DNA of 64,000 nt. Origin: a bacterium 1XD42-76. GTDB taxonomy: Bacteria; Bacillota; Clostridia; Lachnospirales; Lachnospiraceae. Of this stretch, positions 17,668-24,862 are shown piece after piece; positions within the stretch are counted from its first letter, which is position 1; every line of letters begins with the position of its first letter. Made by a program: the position numbers and the translations under genes. The notes under the pieces were generated by a model. That model was not told where the DNA came from. It saw only the letters and a program-made list of their open reading frames with translations, and made no database searches. The stretch is from assembly GCA_009917545.1 (NCBI GenBank), contig QZDW01000010.1, positions 62,001-126,000 of the forward strand, in the 5' to 3' direction.

Positions 17668-18183
17668 ATGGCAACATTGCTGGAAACATGGAGAAACCTC
17701 GCATATGGCGATGGACTCGACGATAAAAAGAGAGAGGAACTCTGGAATGGCTATTTTACGGTAGAAAAGGGGATTTATGAGAAAATCCTTGCGAAGCCTT
17801 CAGAAGTGATCGAGGGCAGCGTAAAGGAGCTGGCTGAGAGATACGAGACAGAGATCCTGATTATGACGGGCTTTTTGGACGGTATCAACGAGAGCCTTAA
17901 GGGATATGAGAATCCGATCGAGACGATGGAAGAGGACACAGTGGTAAAGATCGAGATTGATCCGGAGAAGCTCTATTATAACATGGTGGAGGCTAAGGCA
18001 GCCTGGCTGTATGAGCTTCCTCAGTGGGATTCCATCCTTTCTGAGGAGAAGCGGAGTGAGCTCTATAAGAAGCAGAAAGCCTCTGGCACGGTACGCCGCG
18101 AAGGGCATAAGATTTACCCAAACGACCCATGTCCCTGTGGAAGCGGAAAGAAATATAAAAAGTGCTGCGGCCGCAATCAATAA
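17668..18183 (+). CDS. SEC-C motif protein, unknown function
   Basis: This 171-aa protein has a C-terminal SEC-C zinc motif ([17 protein letters not shown]), as found at the end of SecA and in many stand-alone proteins. The first ~140 residues are mostly helical and acidic, with no recognised domain. There is no signal peptide. It is an independent unit with a strong promoter and terminator. SecA binding or nucleic-acid association can be proposed only by analogy. Confidence 0.85.
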   Translation: MATLLETWRNLAYGDGLDDKKREELWNGYFTVEKGIYEKILAKPSEVIEGSVKELAERYETEILIMTGFLDGINESLKGYENPIETMEEDTVVKIEIDPEKLYYNMVEAKAAWLYELPQWDSILSEEKRSELYKKQKASGTVRREGHKIYPNDPCPCGSGKKYKKCCGRNQ

Positions 18184-18196
18184 ACACACGGCGGAC

Positions 18197-18230
18197 AAGC
18201 CATTACCCGGTTTGGAGGTAGTGGCTTTTT
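18197..18230 (+). terminator. Terminator after the SEC-C gene
   Basis: An 11-bp stem with one G-U pair joins 18197-18207 and 18217-18227, and Ts run through 18230. Confidence 0.8.
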
Positions 18231-18276
18231 CCTTATGAAGGAGCGTTATGTCGGAAGCTTTGGGGAGGAGGACGCT

Positions 18277-19029
18277 ATGGAGGCCTACAGTGGGTTTGCG
18301 GCTGTTTATGATACTTTTATGGATGATATCCCGTATGAAAAGTGGAGCAGGTATCTGACAACGCTCCTGCAAAGATATGGGGTTCATGAAGGACTCGTGC
18401 TTGACCTGGGATGCGGTACGGGGAGTCTCACAGAGCTTCTGGCAGATCAGGGGTATGATATGATCGGCATTGACAGCTCAGAGGAAATGCTTGAGATCGC
18501 AGCGGATAAGAAAGCGGAATCAGGAAATGATATCCTGTATCTCTGCCAGGATATGCGGGAATTCGAGCTCTATGGGACAGTGGCAGCAGTCGTTTCCATC
18601 TGCGACTGCATGAATTATATTCTGGAAAAAGAGGAATTGACCGAGGTATTCCGGCTGGTAAATAATTATCTTGACCCCGGCGGCGTGTTTATTTTTGACC
18701 TGAATACGGAATATAAATACAGGGAATGCATTGGAGACTGTGTGATTGCAGAAGATCGGGAGGAATGCAGTTTTATCTGGGACAATCAGTATAATGCCGG
18801 AGAAAAGATTAACATCTATGATCTGGCTGTTTTCATCCGGGAGGAGAACGGCCTGTATCAAAAGTACCATGAGACGCATTATCAGAGAGCCTATACGCTG
18901 GAGACGGTAAAGGAAACGCTTTGGGCTGCCGGTATGCAGTTTGTCGCCGCATACGATGCGTTTACAGAAAATCCGCCCCAGAAGGACAGCGAGCGGATTT
19001 ATGTGATTGCCAGAGAGCAGGGAAAATGA
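18277..19029 (+). CDS. Class I SAM-dependent methyltransferase
   Basis: The ATG at 18277 with GGAGGAGG upstream gives 250 aa that start MEAYSGFAAVYDTFMDD, the usual N terminus of this family. Motif I is LDLGCGTGSLTELL; motif II is GIDSSEEMLEIA. A DxxxxN-type segment CDCMNYIL and NYLDPGGVFIFDLN follow. The fold transfers methyl groups from S-adenosylmethionine; the acceptor cannot be read from sequence. It lies 47 nt after the terminator of the SEC-C gene. A structured intergenic repeat follows it and then hslO. Confidence 0.9.
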   Translation: MEAYSGFAAVYDTFMDDIPYEKWSRYLTTLLQRYGVHEGLVLDLGCGTGSLTELLADQGYDMIGIDSSEEMLEIAADKKAESGNDILYLCQDMREFELYGTVAAVVSICDCMNYILEKEELTEVFRLVNNYLDPGGVFIFDLNTEYKYRECIGDCVIAEDREECSFIWDNQYNAGEKINIYDLAVFIREENGLYQKYHETHYQRAYTLETVKETLWAAGMQFVAAYDAFTENPPQKDSERIYVIAREQGK

Positions 19030-19042
19030 GGGAATATTACTA

Positions 19043-19145
19043 TGAAAGTTCATCGCCGCAGGCGATGTAAGTTCAGGGATGCCCAATGCGCCTGGACAAC
19101 TTTCATTCATGGTAGCGCGCTCACTTATGGGCGCATGAAGGTTTA
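19043..19145 (+). repeat. Structured ~105-bp intergenic repeat, copy A
   Basis: One full copy of the family that also occurs at 32594-33023, 36927-37137 and, as a half copy, at 54163-54223. The outer stem is tgaaagt (19043-19049) with actttca (19099-19105). The inner hairpin catcgcc/ggcgatg lies at 19051-19067. The second domain pairs catg at 19108-19111 with catg at 19134-19137. It sits between the methyltransferase and hslO genes and just precedes the hslO ribosome-binding site. Confidence 0.9.
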
Positions 19146-19165
19146 GGAAGAAAGGATGACAGGCA

Positions 19166-20050
19166 ATGGCAGATTATATCATAAGGGCAACGGCGGCTTC
19201 CGGGAAGATTCGGGCCTTTGCTGCTGCTACGGGAGAGCTGGTGGAGGAAGCGAGAAAGGCCCATAATACAAGCCCGGTGGCAACAGCAGCGCTGGGCCGG
19301 CTTCTGACGGCGGGCGCTATGATGGGTATCATGATGAAGGGAGAAAAGGATTTGCTGACCCTGCGGATGGAGGGGGACGGGCCCATCGGCGGCCTTCTGG
19401 TGACAGCAGATTCTGCCGGAAATGTAAAAGGGTATGCGTTCCATCCAGAGGTTATGCTGCCGCCGAATGATAAGGGTAAGCTGGATGTCGGAGGCGCTCT
19501 GGGTGTGGGCGTTTTGAGCGTGGTCCGCGATATCGGCCTCAAAGAGCCATATGTGGGACAGACGATCCTTGTATCCGGGGAGGTTGCCGAAGATTTGACG
19601 TATTACTTTGCCACTTCTGAGCAGGTTCCGTCATCCGTAGCGCTGGGAGTTCTCATGAATCGTGACAACACGGTACGCTGCGCGGGCGGATTTATCCTCC
19701 AGCTTCTTCCGGGCGCTCCGGATGAGCTGATCGACTGTCTGGAAATGCGAATCTGCGAGTTGGATTCCGTCACATCATTACTCGATGCGGGGAAAAGTCC
19801 GGAGGAAATCCTTTCTGAGCTTTTAGATGGCCTGGAACCGGAGATCCTTGACCGGATTCCGGCAAATTTCCGCTGCGACTGTGAAAAGAGCAGAGTCGGG
19901 CGTGCCATCATCAGTATCGGCAAAACGGAGATTCAGTCTATGATTGAGGAAGGAAAGACGATTGAAGTGGGATGCCAGTTCTGCGGCAGAAAATATTCCT
20001 TTACTGTGGAAGAACTGGAAGAGATGCTTAAGAAGGCAGTGCGCCCTTAA
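19166..20050 (+). CDS. hslO: Hsp33 redox-regulated chaperone
   Basis: This 294-aa cytoplasmic holdase is activated by oxidation. It shows the family core (LLTAGAMMG, MEGDGPIGGLLVTAD, AFHPEV, GYVGQ-like PYVGQTILVSGEVAEDL, TSEQVPSSVALGVL). The C-terminal zinc switch carries four cysteines, CDC at about 236-238 and CQFC at about 270-273. The zinc-bound reduced form is inactive; disulphide formation unfolds the linker and exposes the client-binding surface. The start has AGAAAGGA upstream. An intergenic repeat copy lies immediately 5'. Confidence 0.97.
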   Translation: MADYIIRATAASGKIRAFAAATGELVEEARKAHNTSPVATAALGRLLTAGAMMGIMMKGEKDLLTLRMEGDGPIGGLLVTADSAGNVKGYAFHPEVMLPPNDKGKLDVGGALGVGVLSVVRDIGLKEPYVGQTILVSGEVAEDLTYYFATSEQVPSSVALGVLMNRDNTVRCAGGFILQLLPGAPDELIDCLEMRICELDSVTSLLDAGKSPEEILSELLDGLEPEILDRIPANFRCDCEKSRVGRAIISIGKTEIQSMIEEGKTIEVGCQFCGRKYSFTVEELEEMLKKAVRP

Positions 20051-20091
20051 GCGAGGGCCAGAAAAGGAAGAACGATTTGTGCATATAAAAC

Positions 20092-20129
20092 AAAAAATGG
20101 GCTGCTGCAATCTCCTGCAATGGCCCATT
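20092..20129 (-). terminator. Terminator for the cold-shock gene
   Basis: A 7-bp stem pairs 20096-20102 with 20123-20129, with inner pairing. Read on the minus strand it is followed by TTTTTTGTTTTAT. It lies about 80 nt past the csp stop and may also slow hslO transcription. Confidence 0.6.
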
Positions 20130-20209
20130 GATATAATCCCTTCATACTGCACGAGCTTATTCTAACGGAACTGCGAAATTAGAAAAAGGCACAATGAGAA
20201 ATCGGTAGA

Positions 20210-20407
20210 TTATAATTTGGTTACGTTGACAGCCTGGGGACCCTTAGCGCCCTCGATCACATCGAATTCAACAGAAGCGCCCTCGTCCAGGGATTTGAAC
20301 CCCTCCATGTTAAGACCGGAGTAATGTACAAATACATCATGTCCTTCTTCATCAGAAATGAAGCCGTAGCCTTTCTGGTTGTTAAACCACTTAACAGTAC
20401 CTTTCAT
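20210..20407 (-). CDS. Cold-shock domain protein (Csp)
   Basis: This 65-aa protein consists of one cold-shock (OB) domain. RNP1 is KGYGFIS and RNP2 is [15 protein letters not shown] opens it, as in CspA/CspB. Such proteins bind single-stranded RNA and DNA and act as RNA chaperones. The ATG at 20407 follows GGAGG by 7 nt; the longer frame is rejected. Its promoter lies only ~50 nt upstream, so there is no room for a long cold-sensing leader. Confidence 0.97.
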   Translation of the reverse strand: MKGTVKWFNNQKGYGFISDEEGHDVFVHYSGLNMEGFKSLDEGASVEFDVIEGAKGPQAVNVTKL

Positions 20408-20457
20408 TATGAAACCTCCAGATAGTAAGAAATGTTGCAAAATAAGCAACTACGCAA

Positions 20458-20486
20458 ACAATATCACATTTTACTGGAGATGTCAA
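20458..20486 (-). promoter_or_regulatory. Sigma-A promoter of csp
   Basis: On the minus strand TTGACA (20481-20486) and TATTGT (20458-20463) are 17 nt apart. Confidence 0.8.
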
Positions 20487-20541
20487 GAATCGTATAAATG
20501 AATCCATGATTTTTATGAAAAAAGGCAGGAAATGATTTATA

Positions 20542-21120
20542 ATGATAATGGAAAATAAAAGTTTTCAAAACAACATGAGAAATAATGCCTGGGAGCATTT
20601 TAAGACAATTACGTATCATAAATATCTGGTGATGAGCGGCTGCTTCCGGGTGGGGCTATACCGGCAGGGACTGCTCCATGATTTGTCCAAATATTCCTGG
20701 GCGGAATTTAGGACAGGAGTCTTTTATTATCAGGGGACAAGAAGTCCCAATGCGGCTGAGAAGGAGGAGAGGGGCTATTCGCCCGCATGGCTCCACCATA
20801 AGGGGAGAAATAAGCACCATTTTGAGTATTGGACGGATGTGTCAACAGCTGAAGATCATTGGAAGATCGTCGGTGTAAAGATGCCGCTGCCGTATCTGAT
20901 TGAGATGGTGATGGACCGCATCGCTGCCGCCAAGGTCTACCGTGGGAAGCAGTATACAGACGGGGCCGCTTACGATTATTTCTGCCGCAACCGGCAATAT
21001 GTCGCTATGCACCCGCAGACAAAGGCTATGCTGAACCGGATCCTTTTTATGCTCAAGAAGCGCGGGGAGAGGAAAACATTTGCCTATATCAGGAAGCTCC
21101 TCAGGAAAGGAGATTATTAA
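20542..21120 (+). CDS. DUF5662-type conserved protein
   Basis: This 192-aa soluble protein is rich in His, Trp, Tyr and Arg. The conserved block HDLSKYSWAEF, then HHKGRNKHHFEYW, matches the DUF5662 family. Its clustered His and Asp residues suggest a metal-dependent hydrolase related to HD domains, but activity is unproven. AGGCAGGA precedes the ATG by 11 nt; a second ATG at 20548 is equally possible. It is divergent from csp and apparently monocistronic. Confidence 0.8.
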   Translation: MIMENKSFQNNMRNNAWEHFKTITYHKYLVMSGCFRVGLYRQGLLHDLSKYSWAEFRTGVFYYQGTRSPNAAEKEERGYSPAWLHHKGRNKHHFEYWTDVSTAEDHWKIVGVKMPLPYLIEMVMDRIAAAKVYRGKQYTDGAAYDYFCRNRQYVAMHPQTKAMLNRILFMLKKRGERKTFAYIRKLLRKGDY

Positions 21121-21178
21121 AAGACAGCCTGGCATGTTTTCGATAAAAGTCTGAATAGAACATTTGTTCTATTTCGCC

Positions 21179-21278
21179 TTGACATCCGGATCGTTTTATA
21201 GTATCATATTTATATAAAACAGCATTTATTTTGTGGAGAAGAGGAAGGAGTAATTTGGCGAACGTTTCGACGCATTAA
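21179..21278 (+). promoter_or_regulatory. Orphan promoter followed by a 7-codon leader-like frame
   Basis: TTGACA (21179-21184), a 17-nt spacer and TATCAT (21202-21207) form a good sigma-A promoter on the plus strand. Downstream, AGGAAGGAG at 21242-21250 is followed by a TTG start at 21255 and seven codons (MANVSTH) ending at 21278. The only gene beyond lies on the opposite strand. The product may be an antisense or small RNA, or the signal may be chance. Confidence 0.4.
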
Positions 21279-21316
21279 AGCCCTTTCCTGTTCCCCTCGT
21301 CCCGCAGGAGCCTGGT

Positions 21317-22405
21317 TTAAAGGGGAGTAAACACTGCTTTTATGACTTCCCGGACATAGGAATTGAAAGCCCGTGGTTCCTCAAGGCGTTCCGGAATAAA
21401 TTCAAAATAGCCTCCTTTGTCTTTCCAGGTATGTTTGAATTCAGGCATCCAGACCGCAGACGGCTGAGGAAGAAATACACCGCTTTTTTTCGTATAGCAC
21501 GTTTCCTTCGTTGCCTTCACACGTGCGGATTTGTCCACATATTCGCCAACACTTTTGTGAATGGCGGTATCCTCAAAGGTCAGATAATAGTAGTCTCTGT
21601 AATTTGGATAAAAATATTTTAACGTTCCTTCATACAGCGTTGCCTCGATGGAAAGCCTGTTTTTTTCCATGCAGATGGCATATGGTGAATAAGAGGCTTT
21701 TAAGGGAACCGGGAGGCAGGTCGCAGCATCCCCTTCCGCTGTAAGAAGTACACGGGATGGTTCCCCGGACAATATTTCCCGGTTTTTCAGGCAAAAATAC
21801 TGTGTAAAGAAGTCTGGATAATAGAGGATCGGCAGCAGGTTTGGCATTCCCTTCAGGTCATCTTCATTATGTAAGAGCAACAGTCCAAGGAGGTCCTCCT
21901 GCCCGGTCAGGAGATATTTCTCATAGATCTGGATGAGCTGTCCGCCGTCATAGAGATCTTCCCTGGCAATACCAAGGAACGTTTCAATGGACTTTTGTTT
22001 CAGGCTGTCAAGCCCAAGATACTTTTTATAGGGTTTGATGCGTTTATAAATATCAATACTTTCCAGTCCCTCAAAACTGTGTGGGAGCACCAGGGCCCGG
22101 CAGCGCTTTTGCAGGAAGGGGATGTCAAAGGTATCGCCGTTGAAGTGTACCAGAGTACGAAAGTGCTTTGCAAAGGCAAAAAAGGCGTCCAGTACCTGTG
22201 CCTCACAGGCTTTGGTATCGGCAAACCATTGTACCATATGAAGCTGTCCATTCTTCGGATAGACACATCCGATGAGATAGAGGTTTGCATAGTCACCGGA
22301 GAAGCCGGTGGTTTCGATATCGAAAAATAAAAGTTCATGGGGTTTGCCCAGCCGGGAGAGCGGGTACGGGGAGGAAAATGGGAACTCTTTTTCTATAGTA
22401 ATCAT
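21317..22405 (-). CDS. RNase H-like (DnaQ-fold) exonuclease, YprB type
   Basis: This 362-aa protein has the RNase_H_2 domain of the YprB group. Catalytic acidic motifs are FDIETTGFSG near residue 28, HFNGDTFDIPFL near 88 and HNEDDLKGM near 180. The C-terminal half is unassigned and Tyr/Pro-rich. The family is predicted to be a 3'-5' exonuclease acting on nucleic acid; the substrate is unknown. It stands alone, divergent from ruvA, with the orphan promoter pointing into its 3' end. Confidence 0.85.
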   Translation of the reverse strand: MITIEKEFPFSSPYPLSRLGKPHELLFFDIETTGFSGDYANLYLIGCVYPKNGQLHMVQWFADTKACEAQVLDAFFAFAKHFRTLVHFNGDTFDIPFLQKRCRALVLPHSFEGLESIDIYKRIKPYKKYLGLDSLKQKSIETFLGIAREDLYDGGQLIQIYEKYLLTGQEDLLGLLLLHNEDDLKGMPNLLPILYYPDFFTQYFCLKNREILSGEPSRVLLTAEGDAATCLPVPLKASYSPYAICMEKNRLSIEATLYEGTLKYFYPNYRDYYYLTFEDTAIHKSVGEYVDKSARVKATKETCYTKKSGVFLPQPSAVWMPEFKHTWKDKGGYFEFIPERLEEPRAFNSYVREVIKAVFTPL

Positions 22406-22588
22406 ATGGACTCCTTATCATACAGTGTGGTACGGAGAGCAGGCTTCCCGTATTGATCAAGTATACCGGCCCTGTCTGGCAAAGTCAACCAGGAAGGGCA
22501 GTTTATACCGAAAGCTTGGGGATGCGGGGCGAAATGACAGTCAGAGTGCGTTTATTGGCGGGCAGGAACAAATTTGGAGGAGAATACG

Positions 22589-23200
22589 GTGATTTCTTAT
22601 ATTAGAGGGCTGTTAGCTGAGACGCTGGAGGATGCGGTTGTGGTAGAGGCCGGAAATGTGGGATACCATATTTTTGTCCCGGCTTCCGTATTCAAGTCTC
22701 TTCCGGGACTTGGCAAAGAGGTTAAAATTTATACATATTTTAATGTCCGTGAGGATGCGGTGATGCTGTTTGGATTTTTAGCGAGGGCTGATCTGGAGAT
22801 GTTCAGGCAGCTCATCGGCGTCAATGGGGTTGGCCCCAAGAGTGCGATGGGGCTTTTATCGGTGCTTTCCCCGGATGAACTGAAGCTGGCAGTGGTATCA
22901 TCGGATGCCAAACGGATCGCGAAGGCGCCGGGGATTGGCAGTAAAACGGCTCAGAGGATTATTCTCGATCTGAAGGACAGGATAAAGCCGGAGGAAGCGC
23001 TATATAGCGGGTTTGTGCAGGATGAGAGGCCGGAGATCTTTGGGGATGCGGGACCGGGAAAGGAAGCAACGGAGGCACTCACTGCATTGGGCTACTCGGC
23101 GGGGGAGGCGGCGGGAGCCGTAAAAAAGGTTGCAATTACCGAAGGAATGACAGCAGAAGACATCTTAAAGGCTGCGTTAAAATATCTGGCGTTTTTATAA
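22589..23200 (+). CDS. ruvA: RuvA, Holliday junction-binding subunit
   Basis: This 203-aa protein starts at GTG 22589, 7 nt after GGAGGAG, giving the canonical N terminus (V/M)ISYIRGLL; the TTG at 22574 would include the ribosome-binding site. It has the OB-like domain I, helix-hairpin-helix motifs (LIGVNGVGPKSAMGLL and KAPGIGSKTAQRIILDLKD) and the C-terminal domain III that binds RuvB (ALGYSAGEAAGAVKKV). RuvA tetramers hold the junction while RuvB drives branch migration. Confidence 0.97.
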   Translation: MISYIRGLLAETLEDAVVVEAGNVGYHIFVPASVFKSLPGLGKEVKIYTYFNVREDAVMLFGFLARADLEMFRQLIGVNGVGPKSAMGLLSVLSPDELKLAVVSSDAKRIAKAPGIGSKTAQRIILDLKDRIKPEEALYSGFVQDERPEIFGDAGPGKEATEALTALGYSAGEAAGAVKKVAITEGMTAEDILKAALKYLAFL

Positions 23201-23269
23201 GGCGTGCGGTATGCAGACCGGAGGAAGCCAAAAAGTGCGGGAAAAAGGACGGATAGCAGGTATGGAATT

Positions 23270-24262
23270 ATGAGTCGCAAAATTATTACGACGGAAGAGA
23301 CCGAGGAAGATAAGAAGATAGAAGGCAGCCTGAGGCCGCAGTATTTGAAGAACTATATCGGCCAGGAAAAATTAAAGGCTACGCTTAAAGTATTTATTGA
23401 TGCGGCTAAAAACCGTGGGGAAGCGTTAGATCACGTACTTTTTTACGGTCCGCCGGGATTAGGAAAGACGACGCTCTGCGGGATTATTGCGAATGAGATG
23501 GGGGTCAATTTAAAGGTGACTTCGGGGCCGGCGATCGAAAAGCCGGGGGAGATGGCTGCGATTCTCAATAATCTGCAGGAGGGAGATGTTCTGTTTGTCG
23601 ACGAGATCCACAGGCTGAACCGGCAGGTGGAGGAGGTCTTATATCCGGCGATGGAGGACTTTGCCATTGATATCATGCTGGGCAAGGACTCTTCAGCCAG
23701 GTCGATCCGCCTGGAGCTGCCGAAATTTACGCTTGTAGGTGCTACGACGAGGGCAGGGCTTCTGACAGCCCCCTTACGGGACCGTTTCGGCGTGATTCAG
23801 AAGCTGGAATTTTATACACCGGAGGAACTTCAGATTATTGTGAACCGCTCTGCCGGGGTGCTTGGCGTGGAGATTGAACCGGACGGCGCGTATGAGATCG
23901 CCAGACGTTCAAGAGGGACACCGAGGCTGGCGAACCGGTTTTTAAAACGTGTGCGGGATTTTGCCCAGGTTAAGTATCATGGTGTGATTACAAAAGAGGT
24001 GGCAGATTTTGCTCTTGATATCCTGGATGTGGATAAGCTGGGACTGGATCATAACGACAGGACGCTGTTACTTACTCTGATTCAGAAGTTTTCCGGCGGT
24101 CCGGCCGGTCTTGATACGCTGGCAGCAGCGATCGGCGAGGATGCCGGGACGCTGGAGGAGGTATATGAACCGTATCTTTTAATGAACGGCCTGATTAACA
24201 GGACACCGCGCGGCCGTACCGCGACAGAGCTCGCGTACCGGCATCTGGGGCTGTCGTGCTGA
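23270..24262 (+). CDS. ruvB: RuvB, Holliday junction branch-migration ATPase
   Basis: This 330-aa AAA+ motor has Walker [10 protein letters not shown] near residue 61, Walker B FVDEIHRL near 109, sensor GATTRAG near 157 and the C-terminal winged helix ([16 protein letters not shown]). The ATG at 23270 gives MSRKIITTE and a family-typical length; a GTG at 23204 is possible but has no ribosome-binding site. It follows ruvA by 69 nt and forms the usual ruvAB operon. No ruvC is seen, as is common in Firmicutes. Confidence 0.97.
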   Translation: MSRKIITTEETEEDKKIEGSLRPQYLKNYIGQEKLKATLKVFIDAAKNRGEALDHVLFYGPPGLGKTTLCGIIANEMGVNLKVTSGPAIEKPGEMAAILNNLQEGDVLFVDEIHRLNRQVEEVLYPAMEDFAIDIMLGKDSSARSIRLELPKFTLVGATTRAGLLTAPLRDRFGVIQKLEFYTPEELQIIVNRSAGVLGVEIEPDGAYEIARRSRGTPRLANRFLKRVRDFAQVKYHGVITKEVADFALDILDVDKLGLDHNDRTLLLTLIQKFSGGPAGLDTLAAAIGEDAGTLEEVYEPYLLMNGLINRTPRGRTATELAYRHLGLSC

Positions 24263-24378
24263 CGTTTTTCATGATTTTGCCATCAGGGAGTTGCAATCAT
24301 CCCCAAAAGCTTTTATAATGAATCAAAGCGGATGGCGCCGCAGGGAGCCTGACAGGAAAACGGCAGGGGAGAATGAAG

Positions 24379-24726
24379 ATGGAAAGAAAGAATTACGCGG
24401 AGGTTTTGATAGACGGAAAGATCTATACGCTTGGCGGGGCCGAGGAGCAGGAGTACATGCAGAGGGTGGCAGCGTATATTAATGAGAAGATCACGGTCCT
24501 CAAAAGACAGCCGGGCTTCACGCGGCAGAGCGCGGATTATCAGGAGGTGATGATTTACCTGAATCTGGCAGACGATTATTTTAAGACGCTGCAGGAGGCC
24601 AAAACACTCAGAGCGCAGAAGGAAGAGATGGAAAAGGAAATCTACAGTCTGAAGCATGAGCTGATCGGTACCCAGATGAAGCTGGAGGCACTGTCAAAAA
24701 AGAGGAATAAATCAGATCAGGGGTAA
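24379..24726 (+). CDS. zapA: ZapA-like cell-division protein
   Basis: About 115 residues match ZapA, which promotes FtsZ bundling at the division site. The N-terminal beta part (AEVLIDGKIYTLGGAEEQEYMQRVAAYIN) is followed by a long C-terminal coiled coil (ADDYFKTLQEAKTLRAQKEEMEKEIY). AGGGGAG lies 1 nt from the ATG at 24373 but 7 nt from the ATG at 24379, so the latter is preferred. It lies 116 nt after ruvB and is commonly found near ruvB and U32 genes in this group. Confidence 0.9.
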   Translation: MERKNYAEVLIDGKIYTLGGAEEQEYMQRVAAYINEKITVLKRQPGFTRQSADYQEVMIYLNLADDYFKTLQEAKTLRAQKEEMEKEIYSLKHELIGTQMKLEALSKKRNKSDQG

Positions 24727-24730
24727 TCGC

Positions 24731-24770
24731 AGGCTGCCGCATGGGGAAACTATGCAGCAGCCTTCTGTTT
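24731..24770 (+). terminator. Probable terminator after zapA
   Basis: Stem 24731-24737 with 24757-24763 is extended by gcat/atgc around a loop. The tail is moderately T-rich (tctgtttctc). Confidence 0.55.
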
Positions 24771-24862
24771 CTCTCCCGGTAGGTGGGAAATTTGCCCTGC
24801 AGCGGAGGTTTCGCGGATCCTGGTATGCCGGATTCTTTTTCATAGAGTCATAGGAGATGGAG

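Noticed and set aside
20408-20541. Cold-sensing 5' leader or riboswitch for csp
   Set aside because: The promoter is only about 50 nt from the start codon, too short for the long cspA-type leader.
23204-23269. Extended ruvB start at GTG 23204
   Set aside because: No ribosome-binding site; family alignment begins at MSRKIITTE.
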